Below, piece by piece: positions 36,371-47,469 of a DNA stretch of 64,000 bases; positions within the stretch are counted from its first letter, which is position 1; each line of letters begins with the position of its first letter. Below the pieces are notes generated by a model, which was not told the origin of the DNA, did no database searches, and saw nothing but the letters and a program-made list of their open reading frames with translations. The stretch is from Chrysoperla carnea. Its lineage: Eukaryota > Arthropoda > Insecta > Neuroptera > Chrysopidae. Where the stretch lies: the NCBI RefSeq assembly GCF_905475395.1, contig NC_058341.1, positions 63,557,501 through 63,621,500 of the forward strand. Direction: 5' to 3'. A program made the translations under genes and the position numbers.

Positions 36371-37235
36371 TATATAAAATGTATATACTTTAAACAACCC
36401 GTTAAATTATGTATAGAGGCAGCATAGATGTAATCGGGATTATGAGAAAATAGTTCAGAATTTAAAGAAATTAGCAGAATTATTGTAACTCTCAAATGTG
36501 ACATGTCCTGCATGTTTAAAATGTATTGTATACCTATGGGTTCGCAGATATAACTAGTTCGATGTATTCATTCACCCTCACAAAATTTCACACTCATTAT
36601 GTACCAGGATTAATAAACTAACTTTTTATTTCCATACATTTTTTTGAAACCCGAACAGATTCGACATGGTGATGTAGCACAGTGTGAATGTTCCATATAA
36701 ACATTTAACTCCACAGTTGTTGACCCACAAAAATAACTGATGCGTGTAGCGAATGATATTATTACTAACTACGCTAATTTCATAGGAAAAATTTTATCCA
36801 CACAACAAGAATTAGTTATTTAATAGCTATAAGAATATTTATTTCTTTATAGTTAGATTCAGAATTGCCTTCTACGTCTGATTTTATTAAATTTCCTTCA
36901 CAAATGTAAATAACCGGAACCAAATTGTAGAAAACAAGCAGGGTAAATATTCATTTTATTCGAGCTGAAAATATTATATGTTTTATGAATTTTTAATATG
37001 AAATTTTTAATAACACAGATGAAGCAAATAAAATAGTATATGAAATAAAAAACACTGAGAAAGATGATTTAAATAAACAGCGGAACAGGAAACCAACAAT
37101 CAAATACACTTCCACTTTTGTTAACCTTTAAAAATTTTACTAACCTTTGATAACTGACGTGATTTTCTTTGACTCATTTAGCTTATATTCCTACAATTTA
37201 CTTTCAAACCAGCAAGTGAAAACTTTTTTAACTTC
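36371..37235. other. unassigned region
   Basis: No feature recognised. Confidence 0.4.
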
Positions 37236-37962
37236 CCAGTATAGGAAGTTATTGTAATGAGTCCGGTTTTTTAAATCCAAATTTTCAACATGTTAAGTTT
37301 CATGGTTTGGGCGAGGCATTAAGACCAATTTGGCGAAGAAGTATGTATGTGTGTGCAGTGTGTGTGTGTGTAAAAAGTGAAATCGACATCGTTGAGGTGT
37401 CGATCGAAGCGTATTAATAGAAATGATCCGAATGAAATTATCATTTAGTCAAGTCGTTCCGAATCGGAGGAGTTTCTTTTAACCTCATGGGAACCTGCCA
37501 CTCAGTTCATTTTTACATCACTTGATAACTTTCGTAATATGGGCCATTCATTTTGAATTTTAAATGACGAAAAATCACAAGCTTTAATATGTGCCAGGTA
37601 TAGGAAATTTTAAAAAACTATTAGGTTAACTTAATTGTTAAACTTTCAAATTAATAGTTTAGTATTCTACTCAAAATTTAAGAAAAACAAATTTTTTTCC
37701 ATTTGTCAATTGTGACCAACGGTTGTAACATATTTTGTCCCATATATGGGACAAAAAATATCATGAGGTTAAAATTATTTCCTGATCGATATCGTGCGAA
37801 TAAAACATGATATCGATTTCGTTGAGGTGACGATCAAAGCGTATTAACATATTATTCGACATATATAACATTCGGTCGAGTCGTTTCAAGTCGGCTGAGT
37901 TTTTAATTTTTGCTAAATTTTTATAAATTTTTATTATGCTGGGAAGTTATTCGTGTGGATCT
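37236..37962. repeat. Interspersed repeat with a direct internal duplication
   Basis: Starts near AGGAAGTTATTGTAATGAG, a motif I recall as common in insect repeats, and ends near GGGAAGTTATTCGTGTGGAT. A block with TCGTTGAGGTGTCGATCGAAGC (37,390) recurs in direct orientation near 37,817, together with AAGCGTATTAA and AGTCGTT. No coding frame. Confidence 0.55.
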
Positions 37963-38149
37963 CACGAGTCGCACCAGACTTTATCCATGGCTTGTTTTAT
38001 ATATACTTGGATATCAATACATTTAACAATTTAAAATTTCAACCAATGCACGTAATTTAATTTTATGGGGAATGAGTCTCATTTAATTGGTAGACAAGAA
38101 CCGCTTTTTACCCGACTGAGCAACGCAAAAAGTGGTAATGTGTTTTTCA

Positions 38150-38645
38150 GCTAAATATGTGTGTTCCTATATGGCTCAGTAGAGCCAAACGCGGTTTCTG
38201 ATTTTGAGGATTCAGACGTCAGTCGATTTGTCTTTACCCTGGAAGTGCTACTAACGATATGGCAATAATAAAAATTCAATATGGCGACCACCAGACGCTA
38301 TATTGCGAAAATGTGTGTTCCTATGTGGCACATTAGAGACCAAACCCGTGGACAGATTTTCATAATTCTGACGTCAATCGATTTTTTCTTAACCTTGCAA
38401 GTGCTACTGAAGATATAGCAGTAATGTAAATTCAATATGGCGCCCACCAGAAGCGATAAAGGGAAAATAATGTATAGGTCTTCCTATGTGGCGCACCAGA
38501 GATCAAACGCGTGAGCAAATATTGATGATTCTGACGTCAACCGATTTGTCTTAACCTTGCGAGTGCTACTGAAGATATGGCTGTCATAAAAATTCCATAA
38601 GGCTACCACCAGAAGGGATAAAGTGAAAAGAATGTATTTGTGTTT
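38150..38645. repeat. Tandem repeat, about 157-bp unit, three copies
   Basis: Units start near 38,152, 38,310 and 38,466, each with TGTGTTCCTATGTGGC-like starts, GACGTCA, TGTCTTAACCTTGC, AGTGCTACTGAAGATAT and CACCAGA. A fourth partial unit begins near 38,632. Divergence between units is visible. Confidence 0.8.
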
Positions 38646-38885
38646 CTATTTATAATAAACATTTTTGTTTGAAACATTTTTTCGTAAACATCACTGTTTA
38701 CCCGTGGGAGTGCAAATTATATAGTTTGTATTATATGGGAATATCAGTTAAGTGTGTATTTATGTATATTTGGCTATCTTTCTTTACTAATAGGACGTAA
38801 AAACAAACGATTGCGTAATCAACTCTGTCTTTACATGGTATTTCAACAATTAACTCAGTCAATCGTTTGTTTTCACTTGTTTATT
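38643..38885 (-). repeat. Family C 5' half, copy 11
   Basis: TTTGTTTGAAACATTTTTTC, GTAAACATCACTGTTTACCC, ACATGGTATTTCAACAATTA and TCGTTTGTTTTCACTTGTTT. The 3' half is absent. Confidence 0.8.
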
Positions 38886-39166
38886 ATACAATATTATAAA
38901 ATAACTCAAACAGTATATATTTGAAATTATTATTGGGTATTTATTTATATTTATATAATACACATATTACTTTATATAATACTATAAAATAAAAAAAATT
39001 TCAAATAAGCATTCACTGCTGGAAATAATGTTTATTTATAAGAGAATGTCCTTATAAAGAAAATTACAGATATTGCGTTTTGTACCGATGATGGTATTTC
39101 GTAAACATTTCATAAAAGGTCTATCGATTGCAAGATGCAATAAATTAACATCGTTGAAATTTGTAT
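38886..39166. other. no recognisable feature
   Basis: Unassigned AT-rich sequence. Confidence 0.4.
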
Positions 39167-39796
39167 ACAGGTTCTTTTTTTTAACTTGACATATGTATGA
39201 AACTCAAAATATAAGTTTAATAGCGGAAAATTCGAAACGAAAACGAAAAATGTTTGTTTCAGAGGCATACATCTTATATAAGTATTGAATTTCAAGTTTT
39301 CAGGTTCAGTTTAAACCTCACTATGATTCATTACTGGCAAACATTAGGCAAACACTTTAAATTATAAATTTTTTTTAAATAAAATTGCAAAAATTTAGCA
39401 TTTTACACGTTTCTTCATTCAATTTGAACAAAAACGATCTTTTTAGAAAAACAAATCACTTTTATTGGGAAATTCTTTTTGAAGAGTCAATTACACGAAA
39501 TAACATTCTTGGTGGGTACAAAATTTTGGCTATAACTTTTCAGTCCGTTTTTGCCTAAACTGTGCAGTGTGCGGAAAAATGTTTCGGATATGAAATATTA
39601 CTTCTTAATCCATAACAAGTTTCGAATTTAAAATGTTCAGCTGTGTATTACCAGTTACGGAGTACACTAATCTTTTCACTAAGCCCGAATACCTAGATCA
39701 AATTTAATGTCTGCGTAAAATTTGCGTCTAAGCATCCAACATTTTCTCGAAGCATTTATCGTTAAAAATTATTTTAAAAACAGCCCGAATAGTGTA
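39167..39796. mobile_element. Family I MITE, copy 3
   Basis: Left terminus ATACAGGTTCTTTTTTTTAA with CTTGACA. The body matches the reverse complement of 27,114-27,670 (CAGGTTCAGTTTAAACCTCA, CTTTTCAGTCCGTTTTTGCC). The right terminus is not clear and abuts the family H element. Confidence 0.65.
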
Positions 39797-40477
39797 CTGG
39801 GTGGGTCATTTTAATTTATAATGGCTAATAACCCGTTTTGTAGTTAACCAATCAAAAAATAAGTTAACCTAAATTTGCTGAGTTGCTGAGTTTGATGGGG
39901 GACATCATGTTCTGACATCAGATTTGGCCAGTTCTTCGGGTTGCATTAATAACCAATTTTAATTCTAAACGGTAAGAGATAGAATAACACTTTAAATTAG
40001 AGAGTTATTTCAAATAAAAAAACTAACAATTTTTGTTCAAAACATTTTTTCGAGAAACGTTAGCTTTCGGAGGAAATTCTACCTAAAAATATTGCATTTA
40101 GTCGAAAGAAAATACGCTTTAAATTTATCGATAATTGGCTACTTTCGGCTAAAGCATTTTTCCGTAGGTAGAGTAAAAATGGCATATTTTTAAGTCGCAT
40201 TTACTCCGAAAGTTATCGTTTTTCGAAAAAAAGCTTTTAACAAAAATTGTTAGTCTTTTTATGAGGATCAAGTTTCTACCGTTACCGTTTAGGATCTTAA
40301 TTGGCTATTAAAGAAACCCGAAACTATTAAAGAATTTGGTCAAATATGATGGCAGAACATGTTATTCCCCATCAAACTCAACAACTTTTGTTGCAGTTAT
40401 TTTTTGATTGGCTAACAACAAAACGAGTTATAAGGCATTACAAATTAAAATGACCCACCCTGTATATTGTATATATC
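39797..40477. mobile_element. Family H foldback MITE, full copy
   Basis: Termini CTGGGTGGGTCATTTTAATT and AATTAAAATGACCCACCCTG, each next to TA. Arms continue with CCAATCAAAAAATAA, TTTGATGGGGGACATCATGT with TCTGACATCA, and CGGTAAGAGATAGAA against less perfect inverses. About 680 bp, non-coding. Confidence 0.85.
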
Positions 40478-41540
40478 CAGAATGATATTTACAGAATAAA
40501 TATTTCTTTAAGGATGTGTTTTTGGAACAGAAGAATTGAGTGATTTTGTTTTAATTGTAACGACTTAAAATGTTACTTTGAATTTGATAAGAGTTAGAGG
40601 AAATAATATTCTTTACGAGAAAACATATTTTATTGGATGTTTATACGTTTAATACTCGTTGCCCCTTTAATAACCACAAATTGAGTCCACAATCTAGCGG
40701 CAATTAATTTCATCTATAAACAAGAATCGAAATATGTATCAAATAAAACAATTTTCAAAACGAAAAAATTATTTTGGATTTTTTAATCAATTTTTACGAT
40801 TATGCAAGATCGAACATTTAAGGAATTATAGATAAGATTTCTTCAATACTCTTACAATTTATCTAAGCTTACGCAGGTTCTGCATTACGGTCTATTTGTG
40901 AGTTTTTAAATAAGTTTTATTATAAAACAAAATTATTTGGAACTGTTTTTGTATTATGCTCATTATTCGTTCTTATTTTTCATATAATACATTTATTATA
41001 TTATTTTTATTTTTTTGAATAAAATATGGTATATCCCTAATAAATATGAATATTAGATAGATATTGTTATAACATAAAATGTACCACAATTGACCAAGTA
41101 GTGTGTCTTAGATTTGTTTATAATATTGAGTAAATGTGTCTTAAAATCAATATTTGTTGATAGATTGTGCGATAAATAAATGCTAAAAAAATGTATGTAT
41201 AAATACATTTTAATATATATGTTCAAATAAAAGTCATTTTTAGTAAAGAGTTGATTCTTTCTAGCCAGAGTAAACTCTTACTAAAATCATCAATAAAATT
41301 TGATTAAAAATGAGTAAATACACTTTTTAGGAAGAGTTAACTACACCTGCAATGGTTTAGTAAAAGTTGATTCACTGGGAAGTACAGCAGAGACATTATT
41401 AATTTGTGTTGTGATTGTGCGGTTGTTTAGTGATTGATATCTTGTTAACGAGAGACTCACGCTAAACTGGCATCACTGCACACTGGCCCTAGATCTATTG
41501 CCTGTCTTTTTGTTGGATAATAATTAATAATTTAAAAAAA
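40478..41540. other. unassigned AT-rich region
   Basis: No gene or repeat match. A few short TAGAGTAAACTCTTAC-type echoes near 41,240-41,370 are too short to call. Confidence 0.4.
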
Positions 41541-42020
41541 TTAAAAATTCGACTGCGTTTCATAAAATCTGAATAGAAAGAAACAAGTCCAGTAGTTTAC
41601 ATTGCGCCTTTAACAATCAGGGATCATTATTGGGAAGATTTGAGTCGGTCTAGATTTTAATGAAGCCCGGCTGTTAAAGTCAATGTGTAAACTACTGGAC
41701 TTGTTTCTTTCTTTTCAGATTTTATTTCACGCAGTTTTTTATTTTTTCAATTATTTATTTTATTTAAGACTTTTTAGTATCCCAGCACTAAGAAAACGAT
41801 CTTATTATACTCTCTTAAAACTTTAAAACCATTTTATTATTCCTAATTAAATTTAAACTTATATATATTTTTGTAATCTCCTCTAAATTTCCTTTATTTT
41901 GATACCCTACTCCCTATAGGTTTTGTAAATTTTTGCTACTAACGTACAACTATTTCGCTCCAAAAATCCGCCATTTTGTTTTGTTTTTTCTTACCTATCT
42001 AAGAACACTTGGGTTTTTAA
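41541..42020 (-). mobile_element. Family A foldback repeat, copy 2
   Basis: Facing arms AAAGAAACAAGTCCAGTAGT and ACTACTGGACTTGTTTCTTT, both ending on AATCTGA-type and CTGCGT-type sequence. The flank 41,780-42,015 is the reverse complement of the flank of copy 1 (ATTATTCCTAATTAAATTTA, ACACTTGGGTTTTTAA). Confidence 0.8.
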
Positions 42021-42633
42021 TATTAATATTATGACACCTTTAATGAAGAAATTCATTGACCCGTTAGGAATATAGATGGTAATAAAGAAATTGACAAACA
42101 ATTATACATACACACATAGATACATACATACAAGTTAGCAGTGAAAAACATAACCACTCCTTGACAGGTAAAAAGTTACATTGTCTCACTGTAAAAGGAA
42201 TAAATTTACACATAATTAGTAAAGTTTTGTAAAATATAATAAAATTTGCTGATATAAATAATGTATTAATTCTGTTTTATTTTTAGTACACTTGAAAACA
42301 AAAATAAATATTGACGGTTGTAATTACCATCTAGCTTCAAGGCAATGATCCAGGCATCTATAGCCACATCCACATTGACATCAGATGAGATGACGTACTG
42401 TGTTAATTTAACTTTAGTTAATTCTACACCAGAATCAACATTATTTATTCAATATGTAAATCGTGGTACAATACACTGAACTTGTTCTCATATTATCCCT
42501 AGAATCATACGTTCTTTTATATATTAGGTTTGTCTTTTGTTGACATTATATGGTAAGCCAATTTTATGCGTTATAGGGTGTGTCAATTTTTGTTTCCTTC
42601 AGAAGTTCTTTCCAAAAATGATGTATGTGCATG
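42021..42633. other. unassigned region
   Basis: No gene or repeat recognised. Confidence 0.4.
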
Positions 42634-42646
42634 ACACTCAATATTA

Positions 42647-42933
42647 AGTTAGGTTAGGTTATATTAGCTGTCCACGAAGGACACACTTAGGCTATAGAGC
42701 CCTTTGTGATACCATATATGTGTTTTACCACCTTCCCGCTGATAATTTCATTTATCAGCTCTTCAATTTCATGGTATATGCACCTCCTTCAGGCACTACA
42801 CCATGCACTACACCAGCCCATCACAACTATTAATTACATTAATTTTGTTGCGACGGCGAATCGAACCCGCTACCCTAAGCATACTGGGGACGGAATTGGT
42901 TACGCATTAACCAACTGAGCTAATAGAGCGACT
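42647..42933 (-). mobile_element. tRNA-derived SINE with 13-bp target duplication
   Basis: Full-length minus-strand copy. Box A-like TAGCTCAGTTGGTTAATGC and box B (GGTTCGATTCGCCG) are near the right end; the CCTAACCTAA tail is at the left. It is flanked by a perfect 13-bp direct repeat, ACACTCAATATTA (42,634-42,646 and 42,934-42,946). This shows LINE-type retroposition and fixes the borders. The 70-codon open frame inside is SINE sequence, not a gene. Confidence 0.92.
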
Positions 42934-42946
42934 ACACTCAATATTA

Positions 42947-43308
42947 CAATTAGACTTTTGTTTTGAGTTATGCTAAGTACAATGGCAGATTTCCATAAGG
43001 CAAAGTAGGGACACGCAAAGGAGGGCGCGAGTGGAAGTTTTTAAACAAACAATTAAGTATGCAAACAATTACAATACGGTGACATTGGCATTTGCACAGT
43101 TATTCAAATCTATGACAATCTAATTCATATAATTTCTGCAGAAAGGAGAAAATTTAATAAAAATGGACAGCACTTTGAAACTCTCAGTAGTCGAAAGAAT
43201 ATGAATAGAACACAAAGACGATATACGGAAGTGAATCTCGCAGCAGATGAGTCTGCCGAAGATTTTACTTCTTCTGGGAGGAAACATTCAGAGTGATAAT
43301 ATATCTAG
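42947..43308. other. no recognisable feature
   Basis: Slightly less AT-rich sequence between two SINE copies; no coding frame that I can support. Confidence 0.4.
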
Positions 43309-43318
43309 TAATTATAGA

Positions 43319-43597
43319 CAAGTCGCCCTATAAGTACAGTTGGTTAAGGCATAACCAATTCCGGTCGGCGGTATGCTTAGGGTAGCGGGTTCGATTCCCG
43401 CCATTGCAACAAAATTAATTTAATTAATAGTTGTGATGGGCTGGTGTAGTGCGTGGTATATGCATGAAGGAGGCCTCTCAAATTGAGGAGCTGATAAATG
43501 AAATTATCAGCGGAAAGGTGGTAAAACACATATATGGTATCACACTTGGCTCTATGACCTAAGTGTGTCCTTCGTGGACAGCCAATATAACCCAACT
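43319..43597 (+). mobile_element. tRNA-derived SINE with 10-bp target duplication
   Basis: Plus-strand copy: degraded box A (ACAGTTGGTTAAGGC), GGTATGCTTAGGGTAGCGGG, intact box B (GGTTCGATTCCCGCC at 43,388), body and tail GACAGCCAATATAACCCAAC. Flanking repeat TAATTATAGA at 43,309-43,318 and 43,598-43,607. The opposite-strand 83-codon frame is an artefact of this SINE. Confidence 0.92.
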
Positions 43598-43607
43598 TAA
43601 TTATAGA

Positions 43608-44751
43608 GAGAAAGTTGTTGAAATTCAAAAGAGACGAGAATTGTACAGCAAGTGTATTATTAACGATATATTCAGGTGATTTTAAAAAGTATTTTTTTAA
43701 TTAATGTATCCACCTACGTTCTTATTTTTTACCCCCGAATTTAAAAAAAAGGGGTGTTATAAGTTTGACCGCTATGTGTGTGTGTCTGTGTGTTTGCCTG
43801 TCTGTGGCAACGTAGCGCCTCAACGGAAGGACCGAATTTAACTTTTTTGGTTTCATTTGAAAGGGAATTTGGCGGAGAGTGTTCTTAGCTATGTTTTTCT
43901 GCGAGCTTAGAGTTCCGTTTTCGAAAAAAACTAAATAATTTGCGACGATCTTCAAAATCGATTCAGTTTGGAAAAGGCATGACGTTTAATTTTTACATAT
44001 AAATAATTACTATGGAAATTAATGGTCAAATAAACCTGGTTCAATTCATTTCGAAAAGTGAAATGGTAAAATTATTAGGTTATTCAAAACAATAATTCAA
44101 AAGAATAAACTCAACTGAAATATTTCAATTTCAATTAAAATATTTCCAAAAATTTGTCCCCAAAAATTATAGCTCTCTAACTATCCTATTTATCTTGTCT
44201 GATGTCCTTGACCATCACTTTGATTGAGAACATTTTGTAGCTTTCTTTCTTTTTAAAGTTTCCAAAAATCGGTTTACAAGGAATAAATCGCATTTGTCGG
44301 GGTTTTTTTAAATTTTGTAAATTTCGCTTGTATTACGATAGCTCGATACTGGCTCTAAGAGATAAAGAACCTGAAATCAAGCAACTAAAAAATTGGTCTT
44401 TATTCATAGATTTTTTTTGTTACGGGAGGCACAAATTTTCTAAAATCATCTGATATTAATCCGCCTCGACGAAACAACGATTATAGAAACAGAGTTGATT
44501 GGGTCGATCTCAGTCATATAACGACATTTCAATCAATTGCACCTGTCATGATATTCATGCAATAAGATTTAATGATAATAATAATTTAACATAAATAATT
44601 ATTATAAATATAATAAATAATATTTTACAAAATTTTATTAATCAATACTTTTAGTTTCTAGGCTCAAAATATCTATCTATATTTTGTATTAGCATAATGG
44701 AATCTATTAAAATTTGTACTTATCTCTTATACTCATATGAATATAATATGG
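43608..44751. other. mostly unassigned, with a common insect-type repeat
   Basis: The stretch at about 43,732-43,930 (GGGGTGTTATAAGTTTGACC, a TGTGTG run, GTGGCAACGTAGCGCCTCAA) resembles from memory an interspersed repeat widespread in insects. The rest is unassigned. Confidence 0.45.
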
Positions 44752-45285
44752 ACTAGCTTGATACCCACCCGCTTCACTGGGCTTTAAAGTAAAAACCACC
44801 GCTTTATAGCCTCCACATCTCTTAATCTCAGTTATCCCCTCCCATAACACTTGAAGGGATTGTTTTACGCAACTAAATGATATGAATAGTTTTCAATTTT
44901 TTAAATTGTAAAATAGTCATAATTCATTGTGTATGTTAGAAAAGGTAGCTCCGAATTGTTTGATTTTTACAGAAACCTTTAATTTATGGTTCAAAATGAT
45001 GTTCATAGATCTATCTTCTCCATCTATAATCATCGTTTTGAACCATAAGTTTAAGATTACTGTAAAAATTTAAAATAGTAAATGTCAGATTAAATTTAAT
45101 TTTTTTAATTTTTTTTTCTTCTGTTATATATCTTTATAAATTATAGCTCATGTGTTATTCTGATGTAAGAGCTTTATTGCTGTACAGTTTCATTAAAACC
45201 CATTCGCTAGTTTTTGCGTGAAAGCGTAACAAACAAACAAACAAACAAACATCCCTTCTTTCACATTTGTAAAATATAGGGATTT
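44752..45285 (+). repeat. Family B interspersed repeat, copy 5
   Basis: Head ACTAGCTTGATACCCACCCG, AAAACCACCGCTTTATAGCC, GGGATTGTTTTACGCAACTA, internal hairpin (TTTAATTTATGGTTCAAAAT against its inverse near 45,045), end GCGTGAAAGCGTAACAAAC, (AAAC)n and CATTTGTAAAATATAGGGA. Confidence 0.85.
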
Positions 45286-45762
45286 CTTTCGGTATTACAC
45301 ATTTTGATACTCAAAATGTAACTCAAATAAAATTTTCTGCAGAAAATTCATGTAATAAAATTTGAATGAATTTTCAATAAAGTGACGCAAAAACCCACTT
45401 TGCTGAACAATTTTCGAAATAATTTTTGAAATTTTTTAAATAAATTCGTATCATGTTAAAACATAAATTCCCTTCTAAACAAAAATAACAAATTTGGTAA
45501 ATTTAAAATAAATTTAAGAGCATTTTTACACATTATTTTGTAAAATATATTCTATTTAAAATATAATCATAAAATTATTTAAAATTTTCGTTCTTATTAT
45601 TCTGTACATACATGATGAATATAAAAAAATAATTGACGTCAAAAGCAGTGAGTAATAAAATGGTATATGCATTATTGATAAAGTAGAATATATGAAGTGA
45701 AAAAGTTATTTGATAAGTGGCTGAATATAATTCATACAAAAAAATGTATTTATGTATACAGG
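45286..45762. other. unassigned AT-rich region
   Basis: No feature recognised. Confidence 0.4.
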
Positions 45763-46284
45763 GTGTCTAGCTAAATTGGCTAGATATGGAAAACTTTTTT
45801 ATCATAAGGTTTACGAAAAAAGTTTATCCTTTATAAAAAGCTCTGCTTTCAAAACAATTAACATTCAGATATTCACTTTTGACATCGAATATACAGGATG
45901 TCAACAAATTGAGAAAGTTGGATAGGAAAGTTAATGGTCGTTTAAAATGTAATCCATTTTGAACAGATAATAAGGGAAAAGGTTCAAGAAATCACTCTCG
46001 AGACATGTAGGAGTGTATTTAAACGATTTTGTAAAATAACAATTACATGTATGGAACGCGAAGGTGGATACGTTGAGGCAAAAATAAACTGAAGATAACT
46101 GTGTAGGAATGAATTGTTAACGATGGGAATGTTTTTACCATCTCAATTATAAATTACTTATCCTACTTATAAAACACGTTATCTATTATCCAAATTAACC
46201 AGTTATGGAACTTAAAATTTGCTAATTTTAAACATTTAGAACAAAATAATTTATACAGAACATTAATTTTTCATACATAACGTT

Positions 46285-47469
46285 TTCATTCCTGAGCATC
46301 AATTTGGGTTCCGTGAGAAACATTCCACAATAGAACAAGTGCACCGTATAGTAAATACAATTACGAAAAGTTTTCAAGAAAAAAAATATTGTACAGCAGC
46401 ATTCCTTGACGTCAGCAAAGCCTTTGATAAATTATGGCATCCGGGCCTGTTGTACAAATTAAAACATCAAATCCCAAGTTCTTATTTCTGTGTTTTAAAA
46501 TCATACTTAGAAGACAGATACTTCCAAGTCAAAATTCAAGAAGAACTTTCTGACTTGTTTCCTATCCAATCTGGTGTACCTCAGGGCAGTGTTCTGGGCC
46601 CAACTCTTTATTTAATTTATACCGCGGATCTACCGGTCGATGACACAAACGTAACAGCTACATTTGCGGATGATACTGCGATCCTATCGATTGATATAGA
46701 TCCAAATTCAGCTACTCAAAAACTGCAGACAAGTATCGATAAAATACAACATTGGTTGAATAAGTGGCGTATTCAAGTTAACGAGATGAAATCCGTTCAA
46801 GTAACGTTCACTTTGAGAAAAGAAACGTGTCCAGCTGTTATAATGAACGGTGTCAGTTTTCCACAGTCAAATGAAGTCAAATATCTAGGTATACACCTTG
46901 ATAGAAGACTTACTTGGCGTAAACACATCTGGTCGAAAAGAAAACAGCTAAACTTGAAATTTTCTAATTTATACTGGCTCTTGGGTCAAAATTCTAAGCT
47001 ATCATTGAACAATAAAGTCTTAGTGTATAAAACAATACTTAAACCTGTGTGGACCTATGGCATTCAGCTATGGGGATGTGCTAGCAATAGTAATATCGAA
47101 ATCCTGCAAAGATTTCAATCAAAAGTGTTGCGAACAACTAGTGATTCCCCGTGGTATGTACACTCACTGTCAGAAAAAGTGCCACAGTTAAAACATTCTA
47201 AGCGTACGCATCATATGTTATGTTATAATAGTAACACTTAGAATGTTTTAAAACGAGCATTTTTTGTGACATTGAGTATACGTAATGACGATATTCACCG
47301 AAGTCTCGAAGTGACCACAGTGCGTGAAGAAATTGCGAGTTTCAGTGATAGATACCTGACACTCATTGAGCAGCATCCAAACTCTGAAGTGATCAAACTC
47401 TTGGACAAGTGTGACAGTGTGAACAGACTAAAGAGACAAAACGTGCTAGATTTAAAATTTAGGTTTTAA
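46285..47469 (+). pseudogene. Jockey-like reverse transcriptase, C-terminal part, interrupted
   Basis: The open frame starts in the reverse transcriptase fingers (PEHQFGFREKHST, 46,297 onward) and contains the A motif AFLDVSKAFDKLWH (46,402), the B motif SGVPQGSVLGPTLY (46,570) and the catalytic FADD box (46,663-46,674). The thumb region follows (KYLGIHLDRRLTWRKH; LWGCASNSNIEILQRFQSK). This order and the SGVPQGSVLGP and FADD motifs identify a Jockey/CR1-group LINE. The endonuclease and the start of ORF2 are missing through 5' truncation. At 47,161 a 118-bp MITE interrupts the frame and supplies a stop (47,239-47,241). The C-terminal tail (DDIHRSLEVTTVREEI onward) resumes in the same frame after it and ends at 47,469. 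Codons are otherwise open, so the copy is young. Confidence 0.9.
47161..47278. mobile_element. 118-bp mariner-like MITE in the LINE
   Basis: Inverted ends of about 41 bp: left CACTCACTGTCAGAAAAAGT through TTAAAACATTCTAAG; right CTTAGAATGTTTTAAAA through TTTTTTGTGACATTGAGTA. Flanked by TA on both sides (47,159-47,160 and 47,279-47,280). Element plus duplication is 120 bp, which keeps the downstream codons in frame. Confidence 0.85.

Noticed and set aside
38150..38645. CRISPR-like direct repeats
   Set aside because: Units of 157 bp repeat along their whole length with no spacer structure, in a eukaryotic genome.
42706..43628. Open frames over the two SINE copies
   Set aside because: They are translations of tRNA-derived SINE sequence.
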